Of a stretch of 64,000 bases of DNA, positions 10,473 to 18,531 are shown one piece after another (the first letter of the stretch is position 1; the number at the start of each line of letters is the position of its first letter). The notes beneath the pieces were generated by a model. That model had not been told where the DNA came from. It saw only the letters and a list, made by a program, of their open reading frames with translations, and did no database searches. Location: contig NZ_CP095072.1 of NCBI RefSeq assembly GCF_022919115.1, positions 1,054,001-1,118,000 of the forward strand, in the 5' to 3' direction. The position numbers were made by a program, and so were the translations under genes. This stretch comes from Gracilibacillus caseinilyticus. GTDB lineage: Bacteria; Bacillota; Bacilli; Bacillales; Amphibacillaceae.

Positions 10473-11417
10473 TCACATAAATAATGTGACATAAAGATAA
10501 CAAATACCTCCAACAGTTAAAATACTGCCGATTTCTAAAAAAGGATAATAGGTTTCTTCCGAAGATTTGGATCGGCTTCTTCTGCCACCATGAACTTGCT
10601 TCGTTCTACGACTGGCGAAATACGTTAACAAATAATTTTTAACTTGCTCCGCTTCTTGCATGGATCCGTTCGTCATCATCATCAACAGTTTTCGCAATGG
10701 TTCGATATCAACGGCTTGATGAATTTTTTGCTGTAATGTTTTCTTAGGGTTATTTCCTTTTGTAAAACCGTTTGGATAATAGACCCTCAGAACAACCATC
10801 GCTAACGCAAATAAATCATAGCCTGGATCTGCTTTACGTGTGCCACATTGCCAGTATGCCCTGTCGTAAAATTCAGTATATTCTTTTATTGCTCTTCCTT
10901 GCAAAGTTGTTCCGCCAACATCTACCCACCGTAATTGAACTGGTTTACGAGAGACAATCAGATTCTCAATCTTTAAATCGCCGAATACATAGCCTTGTTT
11001 ATGCAACACATGTAAATCCTTCGTAAAGCCAATTAGTAATGAAATGAGCCATTCGTGCCCATTACGTCTGAGGAAATCGTGTACGGATTCTCCCGAAATA
11101 TACTCCATGACATAAAATGAATAAGTATAACTATTAGTTGCCTGATAATCGTCTACATCTATTAAACAAGGCCCAAGGTGGTAACCTTGAACCGATTGAA
11201 AAGATTTGAGTACGTTGACCTCAGAACTGATCGAAGTGCTTTGCTTGCTAATTTTTAATGCCACCTGTTTATTTTCATGGACACAAAGATAAACAGCACC
11301 AATCGCACCACTTCCAAGCTTTTTCACAACGTGATATTGCTGATGATGCCATTTACCTTTGATGACTTGACCTTTTCTTAAAGCAATATCAGGCTTCTTC
11401 GATGTTTGAGTAATCAT
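10473..11417 (-). CDS. yabT: Membrane-anchored Hanks-type Ser/Thr kinase (YabT-like)
   Basis: 314 residues. Kinase domain about residues 25-250: glycine loop LGSGAIGAVYL, the VAIK-type lysine in VALKIS, and a catalytic loop written GDLKIENLIV, where Asp and Asn are kept but the HRD histidine/arginine are replaced, followed by VDVGG in place of DFG. The same atypical pattern is known for YabT, a sporulation kinase activated by DNA. A basic stretch (RRTKQVHGGRRSRSK) precedes a C-terminal membrane segment (about 291-312). Overlaps yabS by 29 bp, so probably co-translated. Confidence 0.85.
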   Translation of the reverse strand: MITQTSKKPDIALRKGQVIKGKWHHQQYHVVKKLGSGAIGAVYLCVHENKQVALKISKQSTSISSEVNVLKSFQSVQGYHLGPCLIDVDDYQATNSYTYSFYVMEYISGESVHDFLRRNGHEWLISLLIGFTKDLHVLHKQGYVFGDLKIENLIVSRKPVQLRWVDVGGTTLQGRAIKEYTEFYDRAYWQCGTRKADPGYDLFALAMVVLRVYYPNGFTKGNNPKKTLQQKIHQAVDIEPLRKLLMMMTNGSMQEAEQVKNYLLTYFASRRTKQVHGGRRSRSKSSEETYYPFLEIGSILTVGGICYLYVTLFM

Positions 11418-12126
11418 CGTCCATAAATCTCCTTCTCAGCGTCTTCTTGCCAAATTGATACATGGCGTCTTTTAATGCAGGACCTGTTGGAGTAATCCCC
11501 CCACTTGATATTTTAGCAAAGATGGATGAAATGGAATCTAACCTCGATGTCCAATCTACTAATGGATGGATCGGTTTCTTCCTTCCCGGGAACTGATAAA
11601 CAGCAAAACGACTTCGCCCAATCCGCGCATTCATACTGATCGATAAATCTATCAGTGCTTCTTGCACCGTCGGTAATTTATTCGTCATACTGGCACTGGT
11701 GTCCACTAAAACGAGAACTTCGAGATCACAAGTTTCTCCTAATTCATCCACCACTTCCATCACTTCGCCCCGTTGTTCAGGCGGCAATTCTTCCATCGTT
11801 TTTTCGCTACCCAGTATTTGTTTAAGCTCTTTATTAACAACACCTTGCAACGTTTCGGTCATCGCCTGTTTGGTAACGGTCTGCACAGTCTGCGCCAAAG
11901 CATCCTGATAAACGATCTGACTGACACCTTGTCCATTGCTTGCGATATCTTCTACTTCACTTAATCCTTCTGGCTGCTCGGTATGATCATCTTCTAAAAT
12001 TCCAATGACATTAACGGTAATGCCCTGCTCTGCTACTAAACTGGCAACAAGTGCCGGATCTTCACCTTGATTAGAACAACCGTCTGTGATTAATAGAATT
12101 TGTTTAAGAGTGCCTGTTTTCATCAC
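11389..12126 (-). CDS. yabS: von Willebrand factor A domain protein (YabS-like)
   Basis: 245 residues. It begins directly in a VWA-type fold (ILLITDGCSNQGEDP) and contains a second metal-site-like motif LVLVDTSASMTNK (DxSxS, MIDAS) at about 135-147, so it looks like a circularly arranged or double VWA protein. Function is unknown; it always sits between spoIIE and the YabT kinase in Bacillus, which suggests a sporulation role. Overlaps yabT. Confidence 0.8.
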   Translation of the reverse strand: MMKTGTLKQILLITDGCSNQGEDPALVASLVAEQGITVNVIGILEDDHTEQPEGLSEVEDIASNGQGVSQIVYQDALAQTVQTVTKQAMTETLQGVVNKELKQILGSEKTMEELPPEQRGEVMEVVDELGETCDLEVLVLVDTSASMTNKLPTVQEALIDLSISMNARIGRSRFAVYQFPGRKKPIHPLVDWTSRLDSISSIFAKISSGGITPTGPALKDAMYQFGKKTLRRRFMDDDYSNIEEA

Positions 12127-12209
12127 TTTATCCTCCTATTATTGGTAACTATTTATCCTTCAGTTTCGCCAATAACAAGATGGATTATACCTGTCCTTTC
12201 TCTATCATT

Positions 12210-14663
12210 TTAACTAATATACTCTCTTTCAAAATTACCGAATGACCGTATCGGTGCCCATTGTGGCTGGTTATCTTTAATTTCTGCAACGAGAACAGTC
12301 ATATCATCGTCAATTTCACCACTCTGTGTTCGAATCACTTCTTCTAATAATAAATCTGCAATGGCTTGTGGCTCTTTCGTATCTATATCAAGCAATTTTC
12401 GTTTCAACCATAAATCGACATTTTCGATATCTTTTGGACCTTCAAAGATACCATCGCTCATCATAATTAAGAAATCCCCCGCCTTTAACTGTGTACTTAC
12501 AACTTCAACATCCATTTCTTTAATGATACCGATCGGCAGATTACTAGCCTCGACCGTTTCCACCGCGTCATTTCTCAATATAAAACTAGGGGTCGATCCT
12601 ACTTTAAGAAATTGAACAACTGCCTTGTGCAGATCAATCATTGCCAAATCAAGGGTTGCGTAGATTTCTTCATTAGTCCGTAATGCAAGAATCGAATTGA
12701 TGGATTTAATCGCGACCTGTTCATGCAAACCTGATTCTAAAATTTGTTGTAACAACCGTAATGTTTCTGTACTCTCTTCATGCGCCCGGTCACCATTCCC
12801 CATTCCATCACTAATGGCCAATGCATATTTGCCAGCACCAAGGTCCATCGATTTGTAACAATCCCCCGAAACTAAACCTCCACCTTTCGCTGCGTGTGCC
12901 ACGCCTGTTTGAATGACATATTTTCTAGCTGATCCAAACGTAAAGAAACTATGCCCCCTTGCTAAAGGAGAAAGATCTTCTGTTACCACAATTATCGTTT
13001 CATTCAGAATATCTGATAATATTGGTGCAATCAGCTTAGCTGCTTCCCCGTGGTATTCCTGAAAAGTTATCACCATTTCAATGTCGGTGTTGCCCTTTTC
13101 TAAACTGTAAATATCTAATTTCTCTAGCTCGATACCAATATGCTTGAGGGCTGCAACAATTTCGATTTCCTGTTGTTCATGGTTCTCCTTTTCCTTAAGG
13201 ATTTCATTAGCGAAATTCTCCATTACTTCTGAAACACCTTGCAGTTGATCTGCTACGAAACGACGACTCTCCAGTACTTGCTTCTTTAATTGTTTATTCG
13301 CCTGAAAAAAGGACAACTCTTGTTGCATGGTATCTATTACCTTACGGGATTTAATACAATGATTTTCAAATTGACGATTGGTAATATTGTTGAGTTGTTC
13401 GTCTGTTTCTAACTGGTCCTTCACGTCTCTCATTAATTGATATGTTTTATCAAATTGCTGCACCCAGCATGTTTCTTTCTTAAAGCATGTCTGACAGGTT
13501 TTTTCCGTGACATTACTTAAGTAATAGTCGACTTCTAAATCTTGTTCCTGCCACTGACTGGATTCTGTCTGAAAGCTGCGGGATAATGCTTTAAATACAT
13601 TGGAGAAGCGCTCGACACGATGTGCAGTTACATTGCGGACCTTCTGTAAATATTGCTCCTGTTCCTGGGTGTGCTCAACCGTCCCAGGTATGTACCTGGC
13701 AATCTGCTTAATGAATTTGTTGGGAGTCAACATAAATAGTACGATCGCAAAAGCTGATTCCATCATGGCTACCGTTAAATAAGAAAAAGATTCTCCATAT
13801 AAACTGATTAATAACGTACTAATCAATAGACCTAGACTGACCGCTAATTTTCTCCCTTCTTTCAACAATCCGCCCAAAAGACCAGAAAAAGCTAACAAAC
13901 TCATTTGATACATGTTCGCGATATTAGCGAGACTTAATATTAACCCTGCAACTACCCCCACTGTAGATCCTATCGCCGCTCCACCTATCAGTGAAAGAAT
14001 CAAGACTAAATATCGCGCCAATATTTGTTCCATTTGTGCTCCATATATTTGAACTCCCATAACACCGGTAAGAATGGAAGCTAACAAAATGATAAAACAA
14101 ACAATTTCTTCATTTTTTAATATCGGTTTGTATCGTTTTGGTGATAATAACGGAATACTCTGCATAAAGATAAGTAACAGCACTGCTGCAAGTACACCTT
14201 CCACCAAAGCAATCATCCATTCTAAATACGTAAGCTTTGTCGTCATAGCGAAGAGACTGATTCGTGGAATGCTTGCCGCTAAGAATACAAAGACCGGCAG
14301 TATCCTTTCGACCATTTTTGATTGGTACATAAAGAGAGAGAATACAATTAATAATGCTACTGATAGAAAGATATAGAAGCTGTGTGACAGGCCGTATGTA
14401 ACTGCCCCTAATAGTGAAAAAGTGATCACGGGTAGTACCTTATCACGACGCAAAAACCATACAGATGCTACGAAAGCAATTACAAATGGGGAGAGTGTCG
14501 ACAAGATGACAGCTCGTCCAAGTAAAAAACCGATGATGCAAATTAATAATCCTTTCTCGAACATTAAGGTTGTCAATTGTTTTGCAAACTTCTTTCGCCA
14601 ATTGGAGGCCATGGATTGACCCGAAAAAAAAGATTTTGGTTTATTCTCCGTATATGTGTTCAT
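12210..14663 (-). CDS. spoIIE: Stage II sporulation protein E (SpoIIE), PP2C phosphatase
   Basis: Integral membrane phosphatase that dephosphorylates SpoIIAA to activate sigma-F in the forespore and interacts with FtsZ during asymmetric division. Start at the ATG at 14663 (GAGGAG site 7 nt upstream) gives 817 residues; an ATG 18 bp further up lacks such a site. About ten hydrophobic segments in residues 35-325, a cysteine-containing middle region, and a C-terminal PP2C domain (about 590-800) with SDGMGNG and MMSDGIFEG metal-binding aspartates. Promoter at 14684-14717 has the special spacing of Spo0A-activated genes. Confidence 0.97.
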   Translation of the reverse strand: MNTYTENKPKSFFSGQSMASNWRKKFAKQLTTLMFEKGLLICIIGFLLGRAVILSTLSPFVIAFVASVWFLRRDKVLPVITFSLLGAVTYGLSHSFYIFLSVALLIVFSLFMYQSKMVERILPVFVFLAASIPRISLFAMTTKLTYLEWMIALVEGVLAAVLLLIFMQSIPLLSPKRYKPILKNEEIVCFIILLASILTGVMGVQIYGAQMEQILARYLVLILSLIGGAAIGSTVGVVAGLILSLANIANMYQMSLLAFSGLLGGLLKEGRKLAVSLGLLISTLLISLYGESFSYLTVAMMESAFAIVLFMLTPNKFIKQIARYIPGTVEHTQEQEQYLQKVRNVTAHRVERFSNVFKALSRSFQTESSQWQEQDLEVDYYLSNVTEKTCQTCFKKETCWVQQFDKTYQLMRDVKDQLETDEQLNNITNRQFENHCIKSRKVIDTMQQELSFFQANKQLKKQVLESRRFVADQLQGVSEVMENFANEILKEKENHEQQEIEIVAALKHIGIELEKLDIYSLEKGNTDIEMVITFQEYHGEAAKLIAPILSDILNETIIVVTEDLSPLARGHSFFTFGSARKYVIQTGVAHAAKGGGLVSGDCYKSMDLGAGKYALAISDGMGNGDRAHEESTETLRLLQQILESGLHEQVAIKSINSILALRTNEEIYATLDLAMIDLHKAVVQFLKVGSTPSFILRNDAVETVEASNLPIGIIKEMDVEVVSTQLKAGDFLIMMSDGIFEGPKDIENVDLWLKRKLLDIDTKEPQAIADLLLEEVIRTQSGEIDDDMTVLVAEIKDNQPQWAPIRSFGNFEREYIS

Positions 14664-14683
14664 TCTATCACTCCTCTGCACAT

Positions 14684-14717
14684 ATTAAATCACACCTCGT
14701 TTTGAAATTTTGTCAAA
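14684..14717 (-). promoter_or_regulatory. spoIIE promoter with 21-bp spacer and overlapping 0A box
   Basis: Reading leftwards: TTGACA (complement of 14711-14716), 21-nt spacer, TTTAAT (complement of 14684-14689). On the opposite strand 14709-14717 reads TTTGTCAAA, a perfect Spo0A box (TTTGTCRAA) over the -35. Established knowledge: the B. subtilis spoIIE promoter is SigA-dependent with a 21-bp spacer and Spo0A binding near -35. The predicted leader is very short (about 14 nt). Confidence 0.7.
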
Positions 14718-14889
14718 ACAAGGAAGATGCCGTTCTAAAAAGTTCGACGCCATTCTTATAATATTGGGCAATCCGACATTTTCTCCCTTCCATCACCCAT
14801 TAATTACTTCATTTTTATGACAGACCTTGTTGATAGAGAACAATAAACATCGAGAACTTTATGTTCTATTATAAATTTTCAATTAGTTG

Positions 14890-14918
14890 TTGACAGATAA
14901 CTAAAGCTGTTGTATTAT
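14890..14918 (+). promoter_or_regulatory. SigA promoter of the tRNA-Met gene
   Basis: TTGACA (14890-14895), 17-nt spacer, TATTAT (14913-14918), about 43 bp before the tRNA. Matches the strong promoter type of stable RNA genes. Confidence 0.75.
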
Positions 14919-14961
14919 ATTCTTTGTGTCTTTCAAAAGAAGGACAGGCAATTTCATCTAT

Positions 14962-15035
14962 GGCGGTGTAGCTCAGCTGGCTAGAGCGTACGGTTCATAC
15001 CCGTGAGGTCGTGGGTTCGATTCCCTCCGCCGCTA
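14962..15035 (+). tRNA. tRNA-Met (anticodon CAT)
   Basis: Full cloverleaf: acceptor GGCGGTG with CGCCGCT, D-arm GCTC/GAGC, anticodon arm TACGG-TTCATAC-CCGTG, variable AGGTC, T-arm GTGGG-TTCGATT-CCCTC, discriminator A; CCA is not encoded. The T-stem has a T-T mismatch (positions 50 and 64). Position beside spoIIE and near-identity to the B. subtilis trnSL-Met1 sequence as I recall it support elongator Met rather than tRNA-Ile(CAU). Single gene, with no tRNA-Glu following. Confidence 0.93.
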
Positions 15036-15041
15036 TCAACT

Positions 15042-15079
15042 AAAAAAAGAGATTTGGTCAATGACCAAGTCTCTTTTTT
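15042..15079 (+). terminator. Terminator of the tRNA-Met transcript
   Basis: AAAAGAGATTTGGTCA and TGACCAAGTCTCTTTT form a long stem followed by T residues, 6 bp after the tRNA. Confidence 0.9.
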
Positions 15080-15091
15080 GCATCTATTCTG

Positions 15092-15618
15092 ATAATATGG
15101 ATTATGTTAAGTAGAGCTGTATTATATTTGGCTATTTTGAAATGTAGTATATGTGTAGCAAAGCTTCGGAAATGTGCTCCGCGTCCTGTGGGGCACGGCT
15201 TCAGCTAACTTAGGAAAGAAAATTCTTTTCTTTCCTAAGTGGATCTTCAGCTCGCGCTAATCCCACGGGAGTCTCCGCATATTTCCTACGCTTAAATGAA
15301 GTTCTACAACGTTAGCCACAGTTAATAGCAGTGGTGCTTTTCATTATGATCAAGTTGGAAACATTACTAGACACTTATAAATACCAATCACTATACTCTC
15401 TCTTACATTCGTTGTAGAGTCTAAACTTTAGCGTAGGCCAACCACGGAGACTCCTGCAGGAACAGCGCGAGCTTGAGAAGTGTTCTTCTTCACAAAGTTA
15501 GCTGAAGCCGTGCACGCCGGACGCGGAGTGATTGGCCGGAGCGATATACTTGCACATAACATATTTCAAAATGGCCATATCGATAAATTGTCTAGCTAGT
15601 TAACATAATCCATATTAT
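15092..15618. repeat. Palindromic intergenic element, copy B (long form)
   Basis: 527 bp at the left border of the foreign island. Ends are ATAATATGGATTATGTTAA and, inverted, TTAACATAATCCATATTAT. It contains the two large hairpin units of the family; the first unit has a palindromic tip (CTTAGGAAAGAAA with TTTCTTTCCTAAG near 15209-15240). No protein-coding potential. Confidence 0.8.
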
Positions 15619-15640
15619 AGGTAGTTATATAAAATTTAAA

Positions 15641-15678
15641 TCAATTAGGACCGGGCGGGTTATGGCCGGTTTTTCTTA
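15641..15678 (+). terminator. Terminator-like module outside repeat copy B
   Basis: ACCGGGCGGGTTATGGCCGG followed by TTTTTCTTA looks like a Rho-independent terminator reading away from copy B. The same sequence in reverse orientation stands 21 bp outside copy D (32724-32761), and a decayed form outside copy A (2144-2178). Confidence 0.55.
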
Positions 15679-15778
15679 TAACTCAACTTTCGCAGCTAGA
15701 AAAAAGCACTCAATATAACTAGCTGTAAAGCTTATTACTGTTCAAATATGGTCATTGACAATCAAATTAGGTATAAAA

Positions 15779-16085
15779 AAACACCTCAACATTTGGTATT
15801 GTGTAATTGTCGAAAAAACACAACCAATACAGAAGAGGTGTCTCCTATATGATAGCGAATAATGACCTAAATAAGCAACTGCCAAATGCATTAAAATCAA
15901 TATTTAAAGAATTAGCATTATTTAAACATCTTAGATAAGCTGGTATTACAAAGTCTGTTGGCTTTACTTGTGCCTATCTTTTTCATTTGATTTTTTGTTT
16001 GATCTTTGAAAATAAGAACTGGTTGTGTTTTGCAAAGCAGATTGTTAGAAGATTGCAATCAGAAAGTGAAAATGTTACAACTTGA
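15779..16085 (+). pseudogene. N-terminal fragment of an IS4-type transposase with RBS-sequestering hairpin
   Basis: An ATG at 15849 behind a GAGGTG site opens a 27-codon reading frame ending at TAA; the same frame continues after the stop to about 16085 as AGITKSVGFTCAYLFHLIF and ENKNWLCF, recognisable as the N-terminus of IS4-like transposases. Catalytic residues are absent, so it is dead. The leader 15779-15842 folds on itself (ACACCTC with GAGGTGT, GGTATTGTGT with ACACAACCAATAC) and would hide the ribosome binding site, a known IS device against outside transcription. A possible C-terminal counterpart lies at 24890-25000. Confidence 0.6.
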
Positions 16086-16190
16086 CACGGAGCCTCTGTG
16101 AGCATGAATGATTAGCCAAGATGCCAGCTATATAAAGGCTTGGCTAACTTACAAGGGTATCATGCTCACTTCTCCGTATAAAGTTGCAAC
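16074..16190. repeat. 117-bp near-perfect palindrome, possible MITE or structured RNA
   Basis: Four stems nest symmetrically: GTTACAACTT/AAGTTGCAAC (16074-16083, 16181-16190), CGGAG/CTCCG (16088-16092, 16172-16176), TGAGCATGA/TCATGCTCA (16099-16107, 16160-16168) and AGCCAAG/CTTGGCT (16114-16120, 16139-16145). It interrupts the end of the IS4-like fragment and does not resemble the other repeats of the window. Function unknown. Confidence 0.6.
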
Positions 16191-16339
16191 GCCTTAATCC
16201 CATTGCAATATTCATAACTTTTACTTTGCATTAAACACCTGATTTATTTTCAAACAAAATTTCTCACTGTATATCCAATGGTTTTATGGTAATATATAGG
16301 TATTACTACAATTTTTATAATATAAAAGGAGTCATACAA

Positions 16340-16828
16340 ATGTCTTTTCTGTTTTTTTTAATTTTTTATTTTTTTTTAATTCCTTTTTGTACCCTCTTAC
16401 ATGAAATTGGCCATGGAATAGGTTTTATTCTTTCAGCTAAGGATGGTATTGTAAGAATTTATCTAGGAAACCGGGAGTCTTCCAACGAGGAGAATTTTAA
16501 GATTGGAAGAATGCATTTTCATTTATTATGGGGATTTGCAGGTTACTGCACATATCACAGAAAGAATGGCAAATTAAGAAGATGGCAATTGGTTATTTTT
16601 ATGTTATCCGGCCCTATAATGTCTCTACTCCTATCAATTATCTTGGCTGTCATCTACATATACATGGAATTATATTCTTCTATAAATGGTCTCGTAATAG
16701 GTACAGCTACATATTGTTTTATTCAGTTCTTTTTCACAATAATTCCTATTAAATATCCTTTTTGGTTTCAGGGTTACAAGGGACTACAGTCTGATGGATA
16801 TCAAGTTCTACGCTTGTTCAAAAAATAA
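16340..16828 (+). CDS. Small M50-like (site-2-protease type) membrane metalloprotease
   Basis: 162 residues from the ATG at 16340, chosen because AAAAGGAG lies 9 nt upstream; an ATG 54 bp earlier has no such site. Three to four hydrophobic segments. The first contains LLHEIGHGIG, the HExxH zinc motif in a membrane helix typical of M50 peptidases; near the C-terminus SDGYQ could supply the third (Asp) ligand, as in the NxxPxxxxDG motif. No PDZ or CBS domain. It stands alone in the mosaic island, opposite in strand to the azoline-peptide operon 1.7 kb away. Substrate unknown; a role in peptide maturation or immunity is possible but unsupported. Confidence 0.7.
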   Translation: MSFLFFLIFYFFLIPFCTLLHEIGHGIGFILSAKDGIVRIYLGNRESSNEENFKIGRMHFHLLWGFAGYCTYHRKNGKLRRWQLVIFMLSGPIMSLLLSIILAVIYIYMELYSSINGLVIGTATYCFIQFFFTIIPIKYPFWFQGYKGLQSDGYQVLRLFKK

Positions 16829-17072
16829 ATATCCAATAATCATGGCCCTAAAAAACCATTTATTATTGAATTTTTAACAAATATTTGATTACGGATCCGG
16901 ATGCTCCCTCAACTATTGATTACGACCACTGAAATGCACCATCTCTGCCACCTTTTTTATCACCTAGTGACAAAGAATGTACCAGTAAATGCCGCGAGTT
17001 TACCAGTCCATACCTTTGTATAATTAATGGGTACACCTACGGGTGTGACATTTATTATATGGAGGTATTTTT

Positions 17073-17815
17073 ATGATTCATTTTCAAAAGATATTGAAAT
17101 TGCATGATGAGGGTATTAGTCTTAGGTGCATTGCCGCAAATACTAGTAACTATCGTCAAAAAGTAACAGAGGTCATCCGTTTAGCTTAAAAGAAAGGATT
17201 AATGTTGTCCGTTAGACGATGAAATGACAGATCAATTGATTGAGAAGTTTCTCTTTCCAGAAAAGACCTTGGAAGGTTCAGGCCGACATCCACTGAACTT
17301 CGATTATATTCATGAAGAATTGGCAAAGCCGAATGTGACGCTTTCCCTTCTCCACCATGAATACGAAGATGAGTGTCGTACAAATCAGAAGATCCCTTAC
17401 TCGTATCGCAGTTTTCTATGTCATTACAGTAAGTGCGCAGACAAGTACAAAGCCACTTTAAGTATCTGTAGAAAACCTGGTGAAATTATGGATGTTAATT
17501 GGGCATCTACATCCTTTATTATCGATAGAGATACTGGGGAGAAAGTAAAGGCGTACGTTTTCGTTGCGACATTGCCGTGCTGTCAATTATCGTATGCAGA
17601 AGTACAACCTTATCGATGGATTTACATGCATGGATAATCGCACACAAACGTGCGTATAAGTATTTTGGTGGCACTACACAAATTATCGCTTAAAGCGAGC
17701 GTCACGATGCATACTACACGTGAGTTAGTGTTAAACCCTAAATATAAGTAGAAGGCAGATTACCATCATACTGTAGTCATGCCTAGGCGGGGGGTTCACG
17801 CCAAAAGATTATTCC
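17073..17815 (+). pseudogene. Degenerate IS21-family transposase (IstA) remnant
   Basis: GGAGG precedes an ATG at 17073, opening MIHFQKILKLHDEGISLRCIA, an IstA-like HTH N-terminus, stopped by TAA near 17188. The frame resumes at about 17217 with HPLNFDYIHEELAKPNVTLS, CHYSKCADKYKATL, RKPGEIMDVNWAS and VKAYVFVATLPCCQLSYAE, all typical of IstA; the catalytic Asp region is partly kept (DVNWA for DWA). Frameshifts and stops follow, with traces (THTTRELVLNP-like) to about 17815. No istB follows. Inactive. Confidence 0.8.
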
Positions 17816-17908
17816 GAAGTTATTATTATCCCAAATTACGACTGTTATTGTTGATAATAACAGCCACGAATTTCATTATCTTCGGTATAACCATCGATAG
17901 ATGGGTAT

Positions 17909-18095
17909 GCTATTTCAAACCACAATGTTTTAATATCATATCCTCATTATCTTCCCAAACTGGGACCTCACTAGTTGAGTTGCTATCCATTTTTGCTGCT
18001 TTTTCAAGGGCATCCCTTATTCATGGTAATATCGGCTGAAGCATAGATGCTCGTTGTTGTAGAACTTTGATGTCCAAGGAAATCTTTTACATAAG
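17909..18095 (-). pseudogene. C-terminal remnant of a tyrosine recombinase
   Basis: Reading leftwards from about 18095: YVKDFLGHQSSTTTSIYASA, the HxxT...Y box of phage/XerC-type integrases with the catalytic Tyr, then after a stop or frameshift a tail similar to ALEKAAKMDSNSTSEVPVW. Only the last fifth of an integrase is left. It may be what remains of the enzyme that brought the island in. Confidence 0.6.
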
Positions 18096-18187
18096 AAAGC
18101 AGGACACCACTCAGCCACACTCAAGTTACTCGTTTTCCAGGTATCATACCGCGCTTTCCATTCTATTCTTTTGTCTACTAAAGTCAT
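18096..18187 (-). pseudogene. Fragment resembling the N-terminus of IS66-type OrfA
   Basis: GGGAGG precedes an ATG at 18187 and the sequence MTLVDKRIEWKARYDTWKTS, followed by NLSVAEWC, similar to the small N-terminal protein of IS66-like elements. It runs without a proper end into the recombinase remnant, so it is broken. Identification rests on a short stretch. Confidence 0.4.
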
Positions 18188-18302
18188 CGCATAACCTCCC
18201 GAATAATTTCTAAGAAGATTATCGCACGTGAGGCATATTTTTAAAATGTGGGAACTATTTGACGCTTACCTTTAGAAATTTGTACAATTTAGTGTTGACA
18301 TA

Positions 18303-18380
18303 CCCTCCCTGGCACAGCCAGGGGTTTTCAAAAACATAAAAAACCCTACAGTTTATAAACTAGTAATTTGTAGGATTTTA
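18303..18380. terminator. Two hairpins downstream of the azoline-peptide operon
   Basis: CCTACA and TGTAGG (about 18344-18376) enclose a loop and, reading leftwards, end in TTTTTT, a plausible terminator about 150 bp after the last operon gene. Beside it on the plus strand CCCTGGC-ACA-GCCAGGG followed by TTTT (18306-18326) could stop transcription coming from the IS debris. Confidence 0.5.
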
Positions 18381-18531
18381 TGGGGAAACATGTTGGCAAT
18401 GTGGTACATTCAGTAGCGGAAAATGGCAAAAATCGAAAATGATTGCAAAAATCACTTGATGGTCGTGATCAATATTCATATATTTTAGCAATAGGATATT
18501 TTAATCTATTAATAGTTTAAATAAATTAGTC

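Noticed and set aside
17779..18039. Plus-strand open frame of 86 codons
   Set aside because: It runs antisense to the tyrosine recombinase remnant, with no ribosome site and no family resemblance.
18218..18233. CACGTG-containing site as another parS
   Set aside because: ATCGCACGTGAGGCAT has too many mismatches to the parS consensus; other CACGTG sites (7621, 17719, 38322) fail too.
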